Assembly: GCA_047495785.1 (NCBI GenBank)
Contig: JBLDXI010000024.1
Coordinates: 4,712,001-4,776,000, forward strand
From: Lepidodermella squamata
Lineage: Eukaryota; Gastrotricha
Direction: 5' to 3'
Length of the DNA: 64,000 nucleotides
Part shown: piece after piece, positions 1-9,896 of the stretch
Layout: each line of letters opens with the position of its first letter
Numbering within the stretch: position 1 is the first letter of the stretch
The notes under the pieces: generated by a model
What the model was told of the DNA's origin: nothing
Seen by the model: only the letters and a program-made list of their open reading frames with translations
The model's database searches: none
Translations under genes and position numbers: made by a program

Positions 1-77
1 AAAGTTGCCGCTGTCAGTACTTCAGTGTTTCAGCCGAAATTAAAGGTTTTTTCGCCGAGTTTCAGCAAGTTTCAGCC

Positions 78-634
78 ATGGAAAGCAAGGATGGCCAAGC
101 TCCGCCCCCGCCGCCGTATGCTGACAACAAGCAGCAGCCACAAATGACTTACTCCCAGGCTCCTCCAGCAGGGTACCCGCAACAGCCACAGCCTGCTGGA
201 TATCCTCAAGGGCAGCCTGCAGGATATCCCCAAGGACAACCCGCTGGATATCCCCAGGGGCAGCCTGTTCAGTACGCCCAGCCTCAAGGATACCCACCAG
301 GGACTCAATTCGTCCAGCCTGGGGGTCAACCAATGGTACAGGTGCAATACCAACCCGCGCCTACCGTAATTGTTACTGGAGGCACAACCATCTGCCCCCA
401 TTGCCATGCCTCAATCGTCCCGGCGATTCACGAGGAATTGACAGGCGGCGCTATTGCTTGCTCGATCCTGTTGTGCTTGTTGGGTGGCATGTAAGTTACG
501 ACTGAAAATTTCATTTGCCATTTTAATATATTGGTTTTGTCAGACTTTGTTTCTGGATTCCACTGGTCATGGACTCGTGCAAGGACAGACGCCAAGTTTG
601 CCCCAACTGCCACGTTACGATCGCACATTTCTAG
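78..634 (+). CDS. LITAF-domain membrane protein 1 (167 aa, 2 exons)
   Basis: Exons 78-490 and 544-634 join in phase 2 (AT|A). The N-terminal half is a proline/glutamine/tyrosine-rich tail with a PPPY motif near the start and four AGYPQGQP-like octapeptide repeats (about residues 30-65). The C-terminal half is a complete LITAF (SIMPLE-like) domain: a CPHC knuckle, a hydrophobic stretch interrupted by the intron, then a CPNC knuckle near the C-terminus. In this family the two CxxC pairs bind one zinc, the hydrophobic segment inserts into the cytosolic face of endosomal or lysosomal membranes, and PPxY tails recruit Nedd4-type ubiquitin ligases; the same role is inferred here. The start is the first ATG in frame, just after an acceptor-like TTTCAG. 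A poly(A) signal lies at 707-712. It is the first of five related genes in a row. Confidence 0.9.
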
Positions 635-706
635 AACAAAGCGTTGGGATGACTACCATTGCATCAAACTATAATATTTGATTTCGCTGAATATTCCGGC
701 TTTTAA

Positions 707-712
707 AATAAA
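707..712 (+). terminator. AATAAA poly(A) signal of LITAF gene 1
   Basis: A canonical AATAAA hexamer lies 73 bases after the stop codon at 634. Confidence 0.6.
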
Positions 713-870
713 TACATATAAAATGCACATGTAAAGAGACCATAAAGCCGTTGTAATTGCCACAAGTCGGTGAATTTTTCACTGTTCCCAGCTGTTGCGA
801 CATATACAAAGCGTTGAAATTACGGATTTCGTCAGGAAGAATACCTTGAATGAATAGAATATAATTTCTT

Positions 871-1139
871 ATGCTCAGCTGTGAAAGAAACTCTGTCAGA
901 TTCCGTCCTATTTATTGCCCGCATTGCAACGAATGGATGGCACCTAGAAGGAAATTAGCACTGTTCGGTATTTTTTACCCTAGTATGTAACTTGAAGGTG
1001 GAATCTTACTGAACTTTTTTTAAATCAAGCCTGCTTTCGTTTTGCCAGTTGTTCTTCAAGCCAGAGCCGATTCTATTCCGAGAAATACGAATGTCCTAAG
1101 TGCAAAGGAGAGCTAATTATAATAAAAAATATTAAATAG
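871..1139 (+). CDS. Short LITAF-like gene 2 (about 68 aa, 2 exons)
   Basis: Exons 871-986 and 1049-1139 join in phase 2 (AT|T), the same intron position and phase as the neighbouring LITAF genes; the donor is GTAACT. The product has both zinc knuckles, CPHC near residue 17 and CPKC near residue 55. Only about 34 residues lie between them, against roughly 50 in the neighbours, so the membrane-inserting hydrophobic segment is short. The proline-rich PPxY tail is missing. It could be a decaying copy, or a small functional LITAF variant whose first exon was not found. It is too short and split to appear as a long open frame. Confidence 0.55.
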
Positions 1140-1846
1140 AGCGTTCTAACCAAATAGAAATCCGAAAGAATGCTGGGCGAGGTAGATTTGGGGGAGAGTT
1201 CACGACAAACTAATGAAAATCCTATTATATCTAGTAATATCTAAACAGAGCGATATTAGCAAAAACCAGAGAAAAAGTCATTGTCAAGGATGTGATCGAA
1301 AGTGCGAAGTGAGTCGGAAAGTTTTCGAAGCGGTGATTCTGGCGGGCTCATTTTTCTAAAACAGGTAATTCTTTGGGCTCGGCTGACGCCAGTTGAAATT
1401 TGGCTCTTTTCGGGTCGTTCATTGTTGCGTAAGAAACTTCGCACTTCTCGAATTAATAGTAATTTGTATATTGCGGGCACAAATGCTGAAATTATCCGAA
1501 CAGCTGGAGCTGTACTTCACGATGCAAATAATTTATTCTATATCTCAGGCACTGACGGCTACAAAGATTTGGAATTCAGACACAGTACTGAACATCTTGT
1601 GATGCCATTCTCCTTTTCTACACACATGCGTAGCCGTGTTAATCCAGTTGAAATCAAACTAATCCAGAGGGCAAAGTACCGCTAGAGATGGTAGGGATCA
1701 ATCGGTCCGCAGGGTGCACTCAGTCAAAGACCAAAGGGGGAACCCATATGTCGATTTTCCTATCCCAACCAGTTCGGCTGTCCTACTTCGCTCTCTGAAT
1801 TAATTCTTCAATAAATAAATGAGTTTGCATCTATGAATTTATAGAT
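1140..1846. other. Spacer between LITAF genes 2 and 3
   Basis: No recognisable gene. An open frame at 1302-1685 (+) begins with GTG and matches no family I know. Overlapping AATAAATAAA hexamers near 1810-1820 sit just before gene 3 and probably end an upstream transcript. Confidence 0.4.
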
Positions 1847-2328
1847 ATGTCTACCTACACTATAACAGTCCAAGAACATCAAAATGTCTCGCGTTCTCAA
1901 GGGCGTGTAAATCAAAGATATGGCTCCACTCGTGAACAACCGATCGATGTCCAACCGACTTCGGCTGGTTCCGGTGTAGTGGATGCGGATCAGCCGCCCC
2001 TGACGCTCTCAAACCGAGCAACGACCTGTCCGCACTGCAGAAGGAAAGTTATCCCGTTGGAAGTCGATGTCATCAGGGCTTCTAACAACTGCTGTTGCGG
2101 GTTCCTATTCGCAATTTGGATGTGAGGCTAAATTTCTTGATTATCATACAATTTTACGTGTATGCTTCAAGGTTGCTGTCTTGCCATCCCAACGCAATGG
2201 ACTCTTTCTGTTTTCAAAGGAAGAAGTGCCCGAATTGTAGCGGCACAATTCCAGCGGATTGGAGAGGGGATCGCAGCGGCTCTAATGTTGAAGTCATACC
2301 CCGCCCACAAACCGTCCAGCTCCGATAG
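1847..2328 (+). CDS. LITAF-domain protein 3 (143 aa, 2 exons)
   Basis: Exons 1847-2121 and 2172-2328 join in phase 2 (AT|G) over a 50-bp intron. Residues 1-60 are a polar tail without an obvious PPxY motif. The LITAF domain has CPHC near residue 63 and CPNC near residue 111, with a cysteine-rich hydrophobic stretch between them (NCCCGFLF followed by AIWMLLSC). Unlike genes 4 and 5 it carries a roughly 30-residue tail after the second knuckle. The DNA for the end of that tail recurs as a non-coding fossil near 3785-3822, showing that this 3' end was included in a later duplication. Probably a cytosol-facing endomembrane protein, inferred from the family. Confidence 0.82.
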
Positions 2329-3135
2329 CAAAACAGAATGACTCAAGTCCACTAGTACAAAAACATTTCCGTCCTCAGAAATTCAGCATTTGAATTTTGA
2401 ATTCCATGAAAATTGAATGTCGGAAAATGTATGCTTGCATATATGTGTCAAAAATCCATATATTTTATTTTAACAGATTAGAGTAAAAAATTTAACTAGG
2501 AATAATAATCGCTGATTTTGTGAGCATTTCCGTAAAATCAATCCTCGAAAGAATGAAAAAAACAACGTAGCATTGCAAATGGCAAATCACGGAACGTTTT
2601 TGTTCGAAATATCTCCATCTTCCAAACTATCAACGCCTATATTCAACGCACGTCCGTCTGAAGAATGAAGTAAGCTACTAACAAACCTGCTGATAAACCT
2701 GGAGAAAATTGCTGCTCATTCCTGTACATTTTCCATAGAAGATAGTCGTTATCTGGGCTTTAGACCGTTTCCGCATGTATTATGCTGGAAGCTGCCAGTC
2801 TAAACATGCTAATATTGGTATTTCCGATTTCGCTTCATCTTGTGTCACTTTCTACGCCGGTATGATTTCTTTCATCTCTTGGGTTGCTACAACTCGATCA
2901 CTTAGACTTTCAATGAACGGAAAATAATGAAGAGAAGATTATGCCTTCTCCGCATAACCTCCGGTTTGACAACAATTTGGTGACTAATGGTTGAACGAGC
3001 TATTGAGCTTTTTATACGCTAACTTGTTACGTATAAGTTTGCCAGGTAATTACTCACCTTTTTTAGAGTTTTTCTATCCGCACCTTATATGCAAGCTCGT
3101 TTGGCCCGAACAGTCACATTTTCAAGCTCTCATTC

Positions 3136-3528
3136 ATGCAGCAACAAGAGAAGCAGCATTATTGCGAACCCCCTCCTGCATATCAGGAGCCAGTCAGTGT
3201 CCAATCTGCATATCAGGAGCCAGTCAGGATCCTACCTGCACCAGTGCAACCGAATGTTGTTATTGCGACGACTGGAGCCACTGTGTGCCCCCATTGCCAA
3301 ATAACAGTGGTTCCCTTGGAGGATAGAAGCCTAGGAGGATGTGGTATAGCTAGCGTTATCCTTTTATGCCTAGTATGCACGTAAGTAAATGGAATGAGTA
3401 ACCGTTTGAAATGGCTGAAAGATTTAGCCTAATACGTATATAGGTTGCTTATGTGGATACCTTTTGTTATGGACAGCTGCTATGATATTAGAAAAGTATG
3501 TCCACGATGCCGTCGAACCATTGCTTAG
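3136..3528 (+). CDS. LITAF-domain protein 4 (109 aa, 2 exons)
   Basis: Exons 3136-3380 and 3444-3528 join in phase 2 (AC|G). The N-terminal tail is short and glutamine/proline-rich and holds a PPAY motif (PPxY class) followed by two AYQEPV repeats. The LITAF domain begins with CPHC near residue 61 and has a glycine/leucine-rich hydrophobic stretch, the LLMWIPFVMDSC segment typical of the family, and CPRC near the C-terminus. It closely matches gene 5; the two are a recent tandem pair. The start is the only ATG that gives the conserved MQQQ N-terminus shared by both copies. Confidence 0.87.
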
Positions 3529-4477
3529 GGCGAAAATATCGGCTCACGGCAATTGTATCATTGAGCCGAACCGCATCTAACATCATAAGTGTTGATAATT
3601 TTTATTTTGGTTCTAGATCATTCAAGATTGATGTAAATAAACTGTACATTCAGGCTCGTTCTGCGAATTCTTCAGGCTTACGAAGAACCGATAGCAATTA
3701 AAGGTTGATTTAGATATTTATTGCGTGAATCTGTTTTTTTTGTCTCTATTGCGTGTTCCGCAAGAGATCAGCACAACTGTTGCAGTCATACCCCGCCAAC
3801 AGACCGTCCAGCCGCGATAGTGGCTTTCTTACACTGGTCCGAAAACTCTAAAGCATGAAGTGGTACGTATACGTCAACAAAGAATGCAGCTTTTGAATTT
3901 TGAATTTCTTGAAAATTGAAAGGCGAAAAACGGCTTACCTGTCACTCGAGAGTAGTAATAGACCTTACATCAGGATAAAAATAGAAATCCTGAACATTTT
4001 CCATTAAAAAAAGGCATTTCTCACGACTTAACTATGATCGTTTTCCCATTGATTATGTTGGAACCCCGCAATCGAGTGACCCCCCACTTCGACTTGATCC
4101 ACTGATTCGTGTTGCCTTATTACTTCCGTTTTGAAAGGTGCCTCGTAAATTAGGTATACTTTTGAGATTTCCGATTTCGAATCCTCGTGAGTCACTTTCT
4201 ACGCCAGTATGATATATTTCATTTCTTGGTTACAACCTACGCGCGGAAACCTCTCATCAACGGAAACGATTGAAAAGAGAATCATGCTTCTCCGCAAAAC
4301 CTCCCGTTTGACAAAACTTGATGAATAATGGTTGAATGAGCTTTGTGAGCTTTTATAACTTAACCTGTCACGTATAAGTGTGGCAGGCAATGATTCACCT
4401 GTTTCAAAGCTTTTCTATACGCACCTCAACATGCAAGCTCGTTATGCCAGAACAGTTACATTTCCAAGCTTTAATTC
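3529..4477. other. Spacer between LITAF genes 4 and 5, a degenerate duplicate
   Basis: No gene. It contains the fossil of the gene 3 tail at 3785-3822 and a diverged copy of the 2390-3130 upstream region, both explained by the tandem duplication. Confidence 0.6.
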
Positions 4478-4890
4478 ATGCAGCAACAGCAACAGCAGTA
4501 TTACTACGAACCCCCTCCTGCTTATCAGGAGCCAGTTAGGATCCAAGCTGCATATCAAGAGCCAGTCAGGATTCAACCTGCTCCAGTTCAAGTGCACTGC
4601 GTCACACAGCCGAATGTTATTGTTTTGACGACTGGTGCCACTGTATGTCCGTATTGCCAGACAACAGTGGTTCCTTTGCAGGATAGAAGCCTGGGAGGAT
4701 GTGGTATAGCCAGCGTTATCCTTTTATGTCTATTTTGCACGTAAGTAAATGAAATGAGTATTAACAGAAGACATGTTTTATCTCAATACTTGTTTACTAC
4801 AATAGGTTGCTTATGTGGATTCCTTTTGTTATGGATAGCTGCTACGACCAAAGAAGAGTATGTCCACGATGCCGTCGAACCATTGCTTAA
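4478..4890 (+). CDS. LITAF-domain protein 5 (115 aa, 2 exons)
   Basis: Exons 4478-4740 and 4806-4890 join in phase 2 (AC|G). Same architecture as gene 4: a poly-Gln start, a PPAY motif, two AYQEPV repeats, then a complete LITAF domain with CPYC and CPRC knuckles. It differs from gene 4 by a longer linker before the domain and a first knuckle with Tyr in place of His. The second exon is almost identical to that of gene 4. The 5' flank has the same layout as that of gene 4. Confidence 0.87.
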
Positions 4891-5335
4891 GGTTAAAAAT
4901 GTCGACTCGCGATATTAGTATTCATCGAGCCGAATCATCTAACATCATAAGTGTTGATAATTTCTATTTCGGTACTGGATCATTTAAGATTGATGTAAAT
5001 AAACTATTAATTCAGGCTCGTTCGGCAAGTTTTTCATCCCCTACGAAGAACCGATAGCAATTAAAGGTTCATTTTAATGTTTTTTTTTGCTCTAATCGGT
5101 TCTATCATTCCCGCTATTGCAAGTTCCGAAAGAGACGAGCGTATTTACTGCCGAGGAACAATTACATCTCCTTGAAAAAAATATTTCAATTTACAAAGCA
5201 GATCCAGTCGAATGCCGATTTGTTTGAAGTAATTTGAAGAGTATGCATCTAGTTATATATCATCGAAATATTTTTTAATCAGTCTTTTCCTGCATGCTCG
5301 AAACATTTCCTGTTCAAGAAGTATAGGATGCAAGC
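4891..5335. other. Spacer after the LITAF array
   Basis: No gene recognised. Sequence to about 5060 is still alignable with the region after gene 4; beyond that it is AT-rich and unassigned up to the inverted-repeat element. Confidence 0.4.
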
Positions 5336-6199
5336 CATAGACAACACTGTAACAAGTAGGACGCAAACGATCTTCCTATAGTGAATTAATTCGAGCTGTT
5401 ATTGCAAAGAGTGCGGCACGCGACCACTTTTTATGCCACTCAACGCCCTATCCACCCATTATAATTTTAATTAGTTTCAAAAATCGACCGACCGAATAGT
5501 CCCTTTTCTAATTTTTTAAGTTTCGGTAGATAAATACTAGATTTCAGGGTCTATCGAATGAGCCCAGGTACACCTTGTAGGCTCGCATGGTTATTTTTCT
5601 AGAATTTAGTGAAAATAGCTATTTTTGCTGGTTTTCGGCAAATCTGCCATTCTTCTGCCACGGTTGGCTCTTCCGGAAAATGTTTGAAAATTGTAGAAAA
5701 ATTAGTTTATCCATATTGAGACTTTTCTCTATCCAACGATATAAAATTTGTGCGGTAATTAATTGATTTTGGTTTTCCGATTTCCGATTTTCCGATATTT
5801 TTTGGCTTGAATAACGATTTTTCGCTGCGAACAACTCTGAAAAAAGCAACGCGGCGAGAGAATCCAAAGTCCAAGTTGCATGAAAAGAAATCGTTATTGA
5901 AGCCAAAAAATATCGGAAAACCAAAATCAATTAATTACCGCACAAATTTTATATCGTTGGATAGAGAAAAGTCTCAATATGGATAAACTAATTTTTCTAC
6001 AATTTTCAAACATTTTAAATTAACTATAATGGGTGGACCAACCCATTTAAACTAATTAAACTAATTAAAATTATAATGGGTGGATAGGGCGTTGAGTGGC
6101 ATAAAAAGTGGTCGCGTGCCGCACTCTTTGCAATAACAGCTCGAATAAATTCACTATAGGAAGATCGTTTGCGTCCTATCTGTTACAGTGTTGTCTATG
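5336..6199. mobile_element. Long inverted-repeat (foldback) DNA element, 864 bp
   Basis: The ends, starting CATAGACAACACTGTAAC, are inverted copies over about 150 bp (5336-5480 against 6050-6199). Further inward, 5680-5800 is inverted against 5880-6000, so most of the element can fold on itself. About 200 bp present in the left arm (roughly 5475-5680) is missing from the right. It is flanked by ATGCAAGC at 5328-5335 and ATGCAAGT at 6200-6207, an 8-bp target duplication with one mismatch. No transposase frame is visible, so it is non-autonomous. The 8-bp duplication would fit hAT or P-like elements; the superfamily is not settled. Confidence 0.88.
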
Positions 6200-6207
6200 A
6201 TGCAAGT

Positions 6208-6864
6208 TTGGAGAAAACAGAATGAAAAAATAAACAATTAATTAACCATTGGAACATCAAGTCTTTTGAATTTCCGAGTTTTTTAGATTCACAACATCGG
6301 GGCTTGGGCCAATGTCCGATGAAGCTAACATGAGACAGAATTAATTAGCTCACTTTTCCATAATTAATGACCAGGAATGATGCGCATACGCAGATCGATT
6401 TCACATTAATTATACAACGAGATAAGACTTATTCGCATTCATAAGGAGGGCGAAATCAGGTTAACATTGCCGTGGCTTCTCGCAGAGACTGCTCGCACGA
6501 TCAATCAGCCTATAACGTAATCCTATCGCACTATGTTTGAGCTGTGAGCTTAATACCCAGATGAACGGTTTCTACTAATTTCGGACACATTTTGAAGTGA
6601 TTTGCCCTAGTATAAATTGTTGACAGGCCTATAATAGCAGGCGCAGAAGTAGCATTTAATATTATCCGCGCAATGTCGCAGCCATTAATTTTCCTAATAA
6701 TATTGCTTATGACCCCTTAGACTTCCTAAATTATAGAATAAATCTCAAGAGACCCTCTGATCACGCACTCAAGTCGCAGAACGGAATGTAGAAGTGTAAT
6801 CGATAGAACTAAATTTCTTGGTCAAAAATATCAACCTCAACCCTTAGTTTCTCAGTCCTAAAAA
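6208..6864. other. Upstream region of the Cys-loop receptor gene
   Basis: No open frame of note and no recognisable repeat. It probably holds the promoter of the receptor gene that starts at 6865. Confidence 0.35.
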
Positions 6865-8409
6865 ATGGCAATGCATATCTTACTAATCATTACATTGGCT
6901 GCGCTTTCCAAGGCCAGCCCGCCAGACCCAACTTACGTGCCGCCAGCGGATGAGATTTTGAGATGGTTAATTGACAAATGCTCCCTGCAGTCCAAGGCGA
7001 GACCTGCTGCGTCATTCCAAGAGACTGTCCGGGTATCAATGACCCTGCTAGCCTTTGGCTTTCGAGGAATTGAAGGGGAATTGTAAGCTTTGAGATCATT
7101 ATTCTCAGTTGCGCTTGAATGTTTTCGCAGTGTGTCTTTCGTTGGACAGATAAACATGGCCTGGAATCATCCATGCGTCACGTGGAACGAAAGTTATCCG
7201 TTCGAAAACTCGGTCGAATCCATCGAAGATTGGATGTACAACTACTGGAACCCAAATTTCTTGTTCATTAACGCGGCGGATGATGCGGAATTTATCATGG
7301 ATATGACCAAGCGAACAACTGTGGTTATCAGGCGAAGTGGCGCCTTCGAATGGAATATCTACAAGAAATTCGAATTCAAATGTACTATGAAGTAAGTTGA
7401 CTTCTTTCTTAGAATGGCAACGTAGCCGTCAGAGTTACTGAACTTCTCGTAAGCTCTAAATAAATGTCAGGGTATGGACAGTTCATTTTAGGACCTGGCA
7501 ACGTATCTCAATGACCTTGTCAACTCAGGTACTGAAGTTCCCTTAACCCTTATTCAAAAAATTACATTTTAATTCAGGCAGGTGTACTAGCATTCTAACA
7601 GAAGGAAACAAATATTTAAGCCAGTTTTCAGCTTTCAGATCCCATTCTCCGTTTTTCTCGATGCTGTTACTTATGAAACCCAGAAATTAATTCATCAGTA
7701 TTTTTCATATGAAATAGTAATCTAGCGTCTACTTTACAGTTTCCGGACTTTCCCGTTTGACACTCAGAACTGCACTCTTCACGTTGAGGGCTGGCGTGAA
7801 AAGGGTTACATGGTTTTTCTGGACAATGACCCATCGCAGGCCATCCAACTCGAGCCTGTAAAATTTATCGAAAAGAACAGCCTATGGACATTGCAATCGT
7901 ATAACGCCTCCATTTACAACGTTACTTACGCCGGCCTACCGTTATCTTACGACCACATAACTTTTTCTTTTTTCTTCAAACGACAGTATCAGGTCTATGT
8001 CACTTCAATTTTCTTGCCATCTTTCGGGCTAATGATTCTGCAACTTGGTTCAGGATTTGTACCGCCGAGGGAACCGGAAAGATCTTCAATTGCGTTGACC
8101 ATTGTCTTGGCTTTCGCGGTCCTGGAAAGTTCGATCGATGATGATCTACCAAAAAGTGCTGAAGTTCCTCTGATCACAATTTTTCTCGCTTTCCAGCTAG
8201 CGGCTAGCTTGATGTGTTCACTCTACTGTCTGGCAACGTGCCAGCTCGCCCGAGTTGAATTGTTCAAACGGAACATCCCAATCAGATGCTTCATTAACTT
8301 CAAAAACGGAATCTCAGCCATTCGACTGTTGGATCTTGTGTTCTTCGGAGCTATGTCTACATTGGTTCTAGTAGTTGATACTATCTTTATTGTACTAATG
8401 CATCAGTAA
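6865..8409 (+). CDS. Cys-loop ligand-gated ion channel subunit (382 aa, 3 exons)
   Basis: Exons 6865-7082, 7131-7391 and 7740-8409 join in phase 2 twice. A signal peptide (about residues 1-17) precedes the extracellular ligand-binding domain, which has a WNPNF motif like the WxPD loop. The signature Cys-loop spans Cys157 to Cys171 with 13 residues between and contains the canonical FPFDTQ. Four membrane helices follow: M1 about 246-267, pore-lining M2 about 274-292, M3 about 303-326, M4 about 354-381. The M2-M3 link, LPKSAEVPLI, is typical of the nicotinic branch. The vicinal cysteines of loop C are absent, so if nicotinic-like it is a non-alpha subunit. The M3-M4 loop is very short (about 28 residues), making the protein shorter than usual. 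Ligand and ion selectivity cannot be read from this sequence. Confidence 0.92.
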
Positions 8410-8730
8410 CGTGTGATGAACTCGTATAAGCTTTCAAAAATGAAAAGAAATATATGGTTTTTCCATTTTTTCTCAGCAGTAAACTGTTAACAACGCGTTT
8501 TTTTCGGTTGTTTGTTTGACAAGTGCCTTATAGTTAGGGCGCATATATCCAGGCTGTATGAAGTGCCCGAAAACAAGCACGACGCAATAAAAAAATTAGC
8601 GAACAATTGCGAGCGCTGGATTTTTTTCTCGCACGGCAAAACAAATGATAATGCCACTCATCACATTTTGAGCGTAAACAAAAATTTAACACATACTAAA
8701 TTTCATTAAGCTTTCAATTTTAATGCAGCA
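8410..8730. other. Spacer between receptor gene and first CCP gene
   Basis: Nothing coding is supported; a 65-codon frame at 8512-8709 lacks family features. An acceptor-like TTTTAATGCAG ends two bases before the ATG of the next gene. Confidence 0.35.
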
Positions 8731-9789
8731 ATGTTACAAGTTATTATTTTGCTACTATCGGTATACTTCGATCTCGTGAAATCTGAGGGAGTTGGCTGCC
8801 GATTGCCTTACATCGATGGTGGTTACATGTTGGACCCACACGAGCGCTACCTAGCTCCGAATTCAAAAGTCCTTTCCTGGACAAGGGTTACGCTTGTTTG
8901 CTCGAAGGACCGTTTCTTCCACGCAGTTTGCGGGCATGATGGCACGTTCGTGCCAAATTTTGAGCCGTGTAAGGCTGCGCAAGCTGTTAAGGTTAAATCA
9001 GCCTCTACGCCTCAATGCACATTACCTGAAGTCGAAAATGCCAAATTTACACTAGCTGGGCGGCAAGTTGCAGCTGGTACTAATTACCCTCCAGGAGCGG
9101 TTTTATACCTGAATTGCAATCCGAATTTTGAGGGGAGTGGGCAGGCCATATGTTTGAGTAATGGCACTTGGTCTCAACTTGGAACCTGCAAACCGGAACC
9201 TACAAGTTGCAATCCGCCTGTTCCTGAAGTCGAGAACGGAGAAGCAACTGGGCTGGTCGGGAACAACTCGATAGGCTCTTTATTGACAATTGTTTGCAAC
9301 GAGAATCATTTCGTAATTGGCGCCCCGTTTTCTTTATGTCAAAACAACGGACGTTGGTCTGAGCCGGGGAAGTGTGTTACTGTCACTGAAAAGGGTCCAG
9401 TAGTTGTTGAGGATGACTCCCAGGGTGCAATCGCAGCTTCAGCTGATCAACCTCCTCCTCTTTTCATACAAATCCTGAACGATCCTTTACCCCAAGCCCC
9501 TCAAAATAACCCAATAATGCAAATTCAGGAGGATCCTGTTCAGCCTCCAGATATTCTCAAGAAAGAGGATTCAGTGATAGTGAAAGCTGCAATGGAACCT
9601 GGTGGTATGGATGCTCCCGCTAGGTTCATAGTTGTCGAGAAGCCGCCGCCGAAGGAAGAGGAAATCTATTCGCAAACTTGGTTCGCAGCTCTAGCTGGCA
9701 TAGGCGCAGTCGTTGTAGCGTGCGTGGCCATCGTTATTCTAAGCCTTTTGGTTTGCCTATGCATCAACATGAACAGACCTCTTTATTGA
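8731..9789 (+). CDS. Membrane-anchored protein with three sushi/CCP domains (352 aa, single exon)
   Basis: A signal peptide (about residues 1-18) precedes three CCP modules at about 23-80, 96-151 and 158-217, each with four cysteines and the terminal aromatic-x-x-xGxC pattern (GTWSQLGTC, GRWSEPGKC). A proline-rich, acidic linker of about 95 residues leads to one membrane helix at about 318-342 and a tail of a few residues. This is a type I surface protein with almost no cytoplasmic part, so signalling would need a partner. CCP modules bind proteins and occur in complement regulators, adhesion proteins and invertebrate immune proteins; the ligand is unknown. It opens a run of six CCP genes and is the only intronless one. 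Confidence 0.88.
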   Translation: MLQVIILLLSVYFDLVKSEGVGCRLPYIDGGYMLDPHERYLAPNSKVLSWTRVTLVCSKDRFFHAVCGHDGTFVPNFEPCKAAQAVKVKSASTPQCTLPEVENAKFTLAGRQVAAGTNYPPGAVLYLNCNPNFEGSGQAICLSNGTWSQLGTCKPEPTSCNPPVPEVENGEATGLVGNNSIGSLLTIVCNENHFVIGAPFSLCQNNGRWSEPGKCVTVTEKGPVVVEDDSQGAIAASADQPPPLFIQILNDPLPQAPQNNPIMQIQEDPVQPPDILKKEDSVIVKAAMEPGGMDAPARFIVVEKPPPKEEEIYSQTWFAALAGIGAVVVACVAIVILSLLVCLCINMNRPLY

Positions 9790-9896
9790 AAAAAACTAGC
9801 CGCACGCATATCTTTTAATACTCGTCACTCTCGCCTATTCTCGCTCATTGTAAACTACAAGAACTTTTCGCATCCGTTTATTCATTGTTATGTAAA

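Larger units (their letters stand above)
2290..5060 (+). repeat. Tandem duplication of about 1.3-1.5 kb carrying LITAF genes 4 and 5
   Basis: Two successive units are similar in coding and non-coding DNA. Matching landmarks are the gene 3 tail (2290-2328, fossil at 3785-3822), the AATTTTGAAT-rich block (about 2390 and 3890), the CACTTTCTACGCC block (about 2850 and 4190), the ACGTATAAGT block just before each gene, and the genes themselves (3136 and 4478). The shift falls from about 1,495 to about 1,342 bases along the unit, so indels have accumulated. Confidence 0.8.

Noticed and set aside
1302-1685. 127-codon open frame on +
   Set aside because: Starts with GTG, no domain, no splice support, composition like the surrounding spacer.
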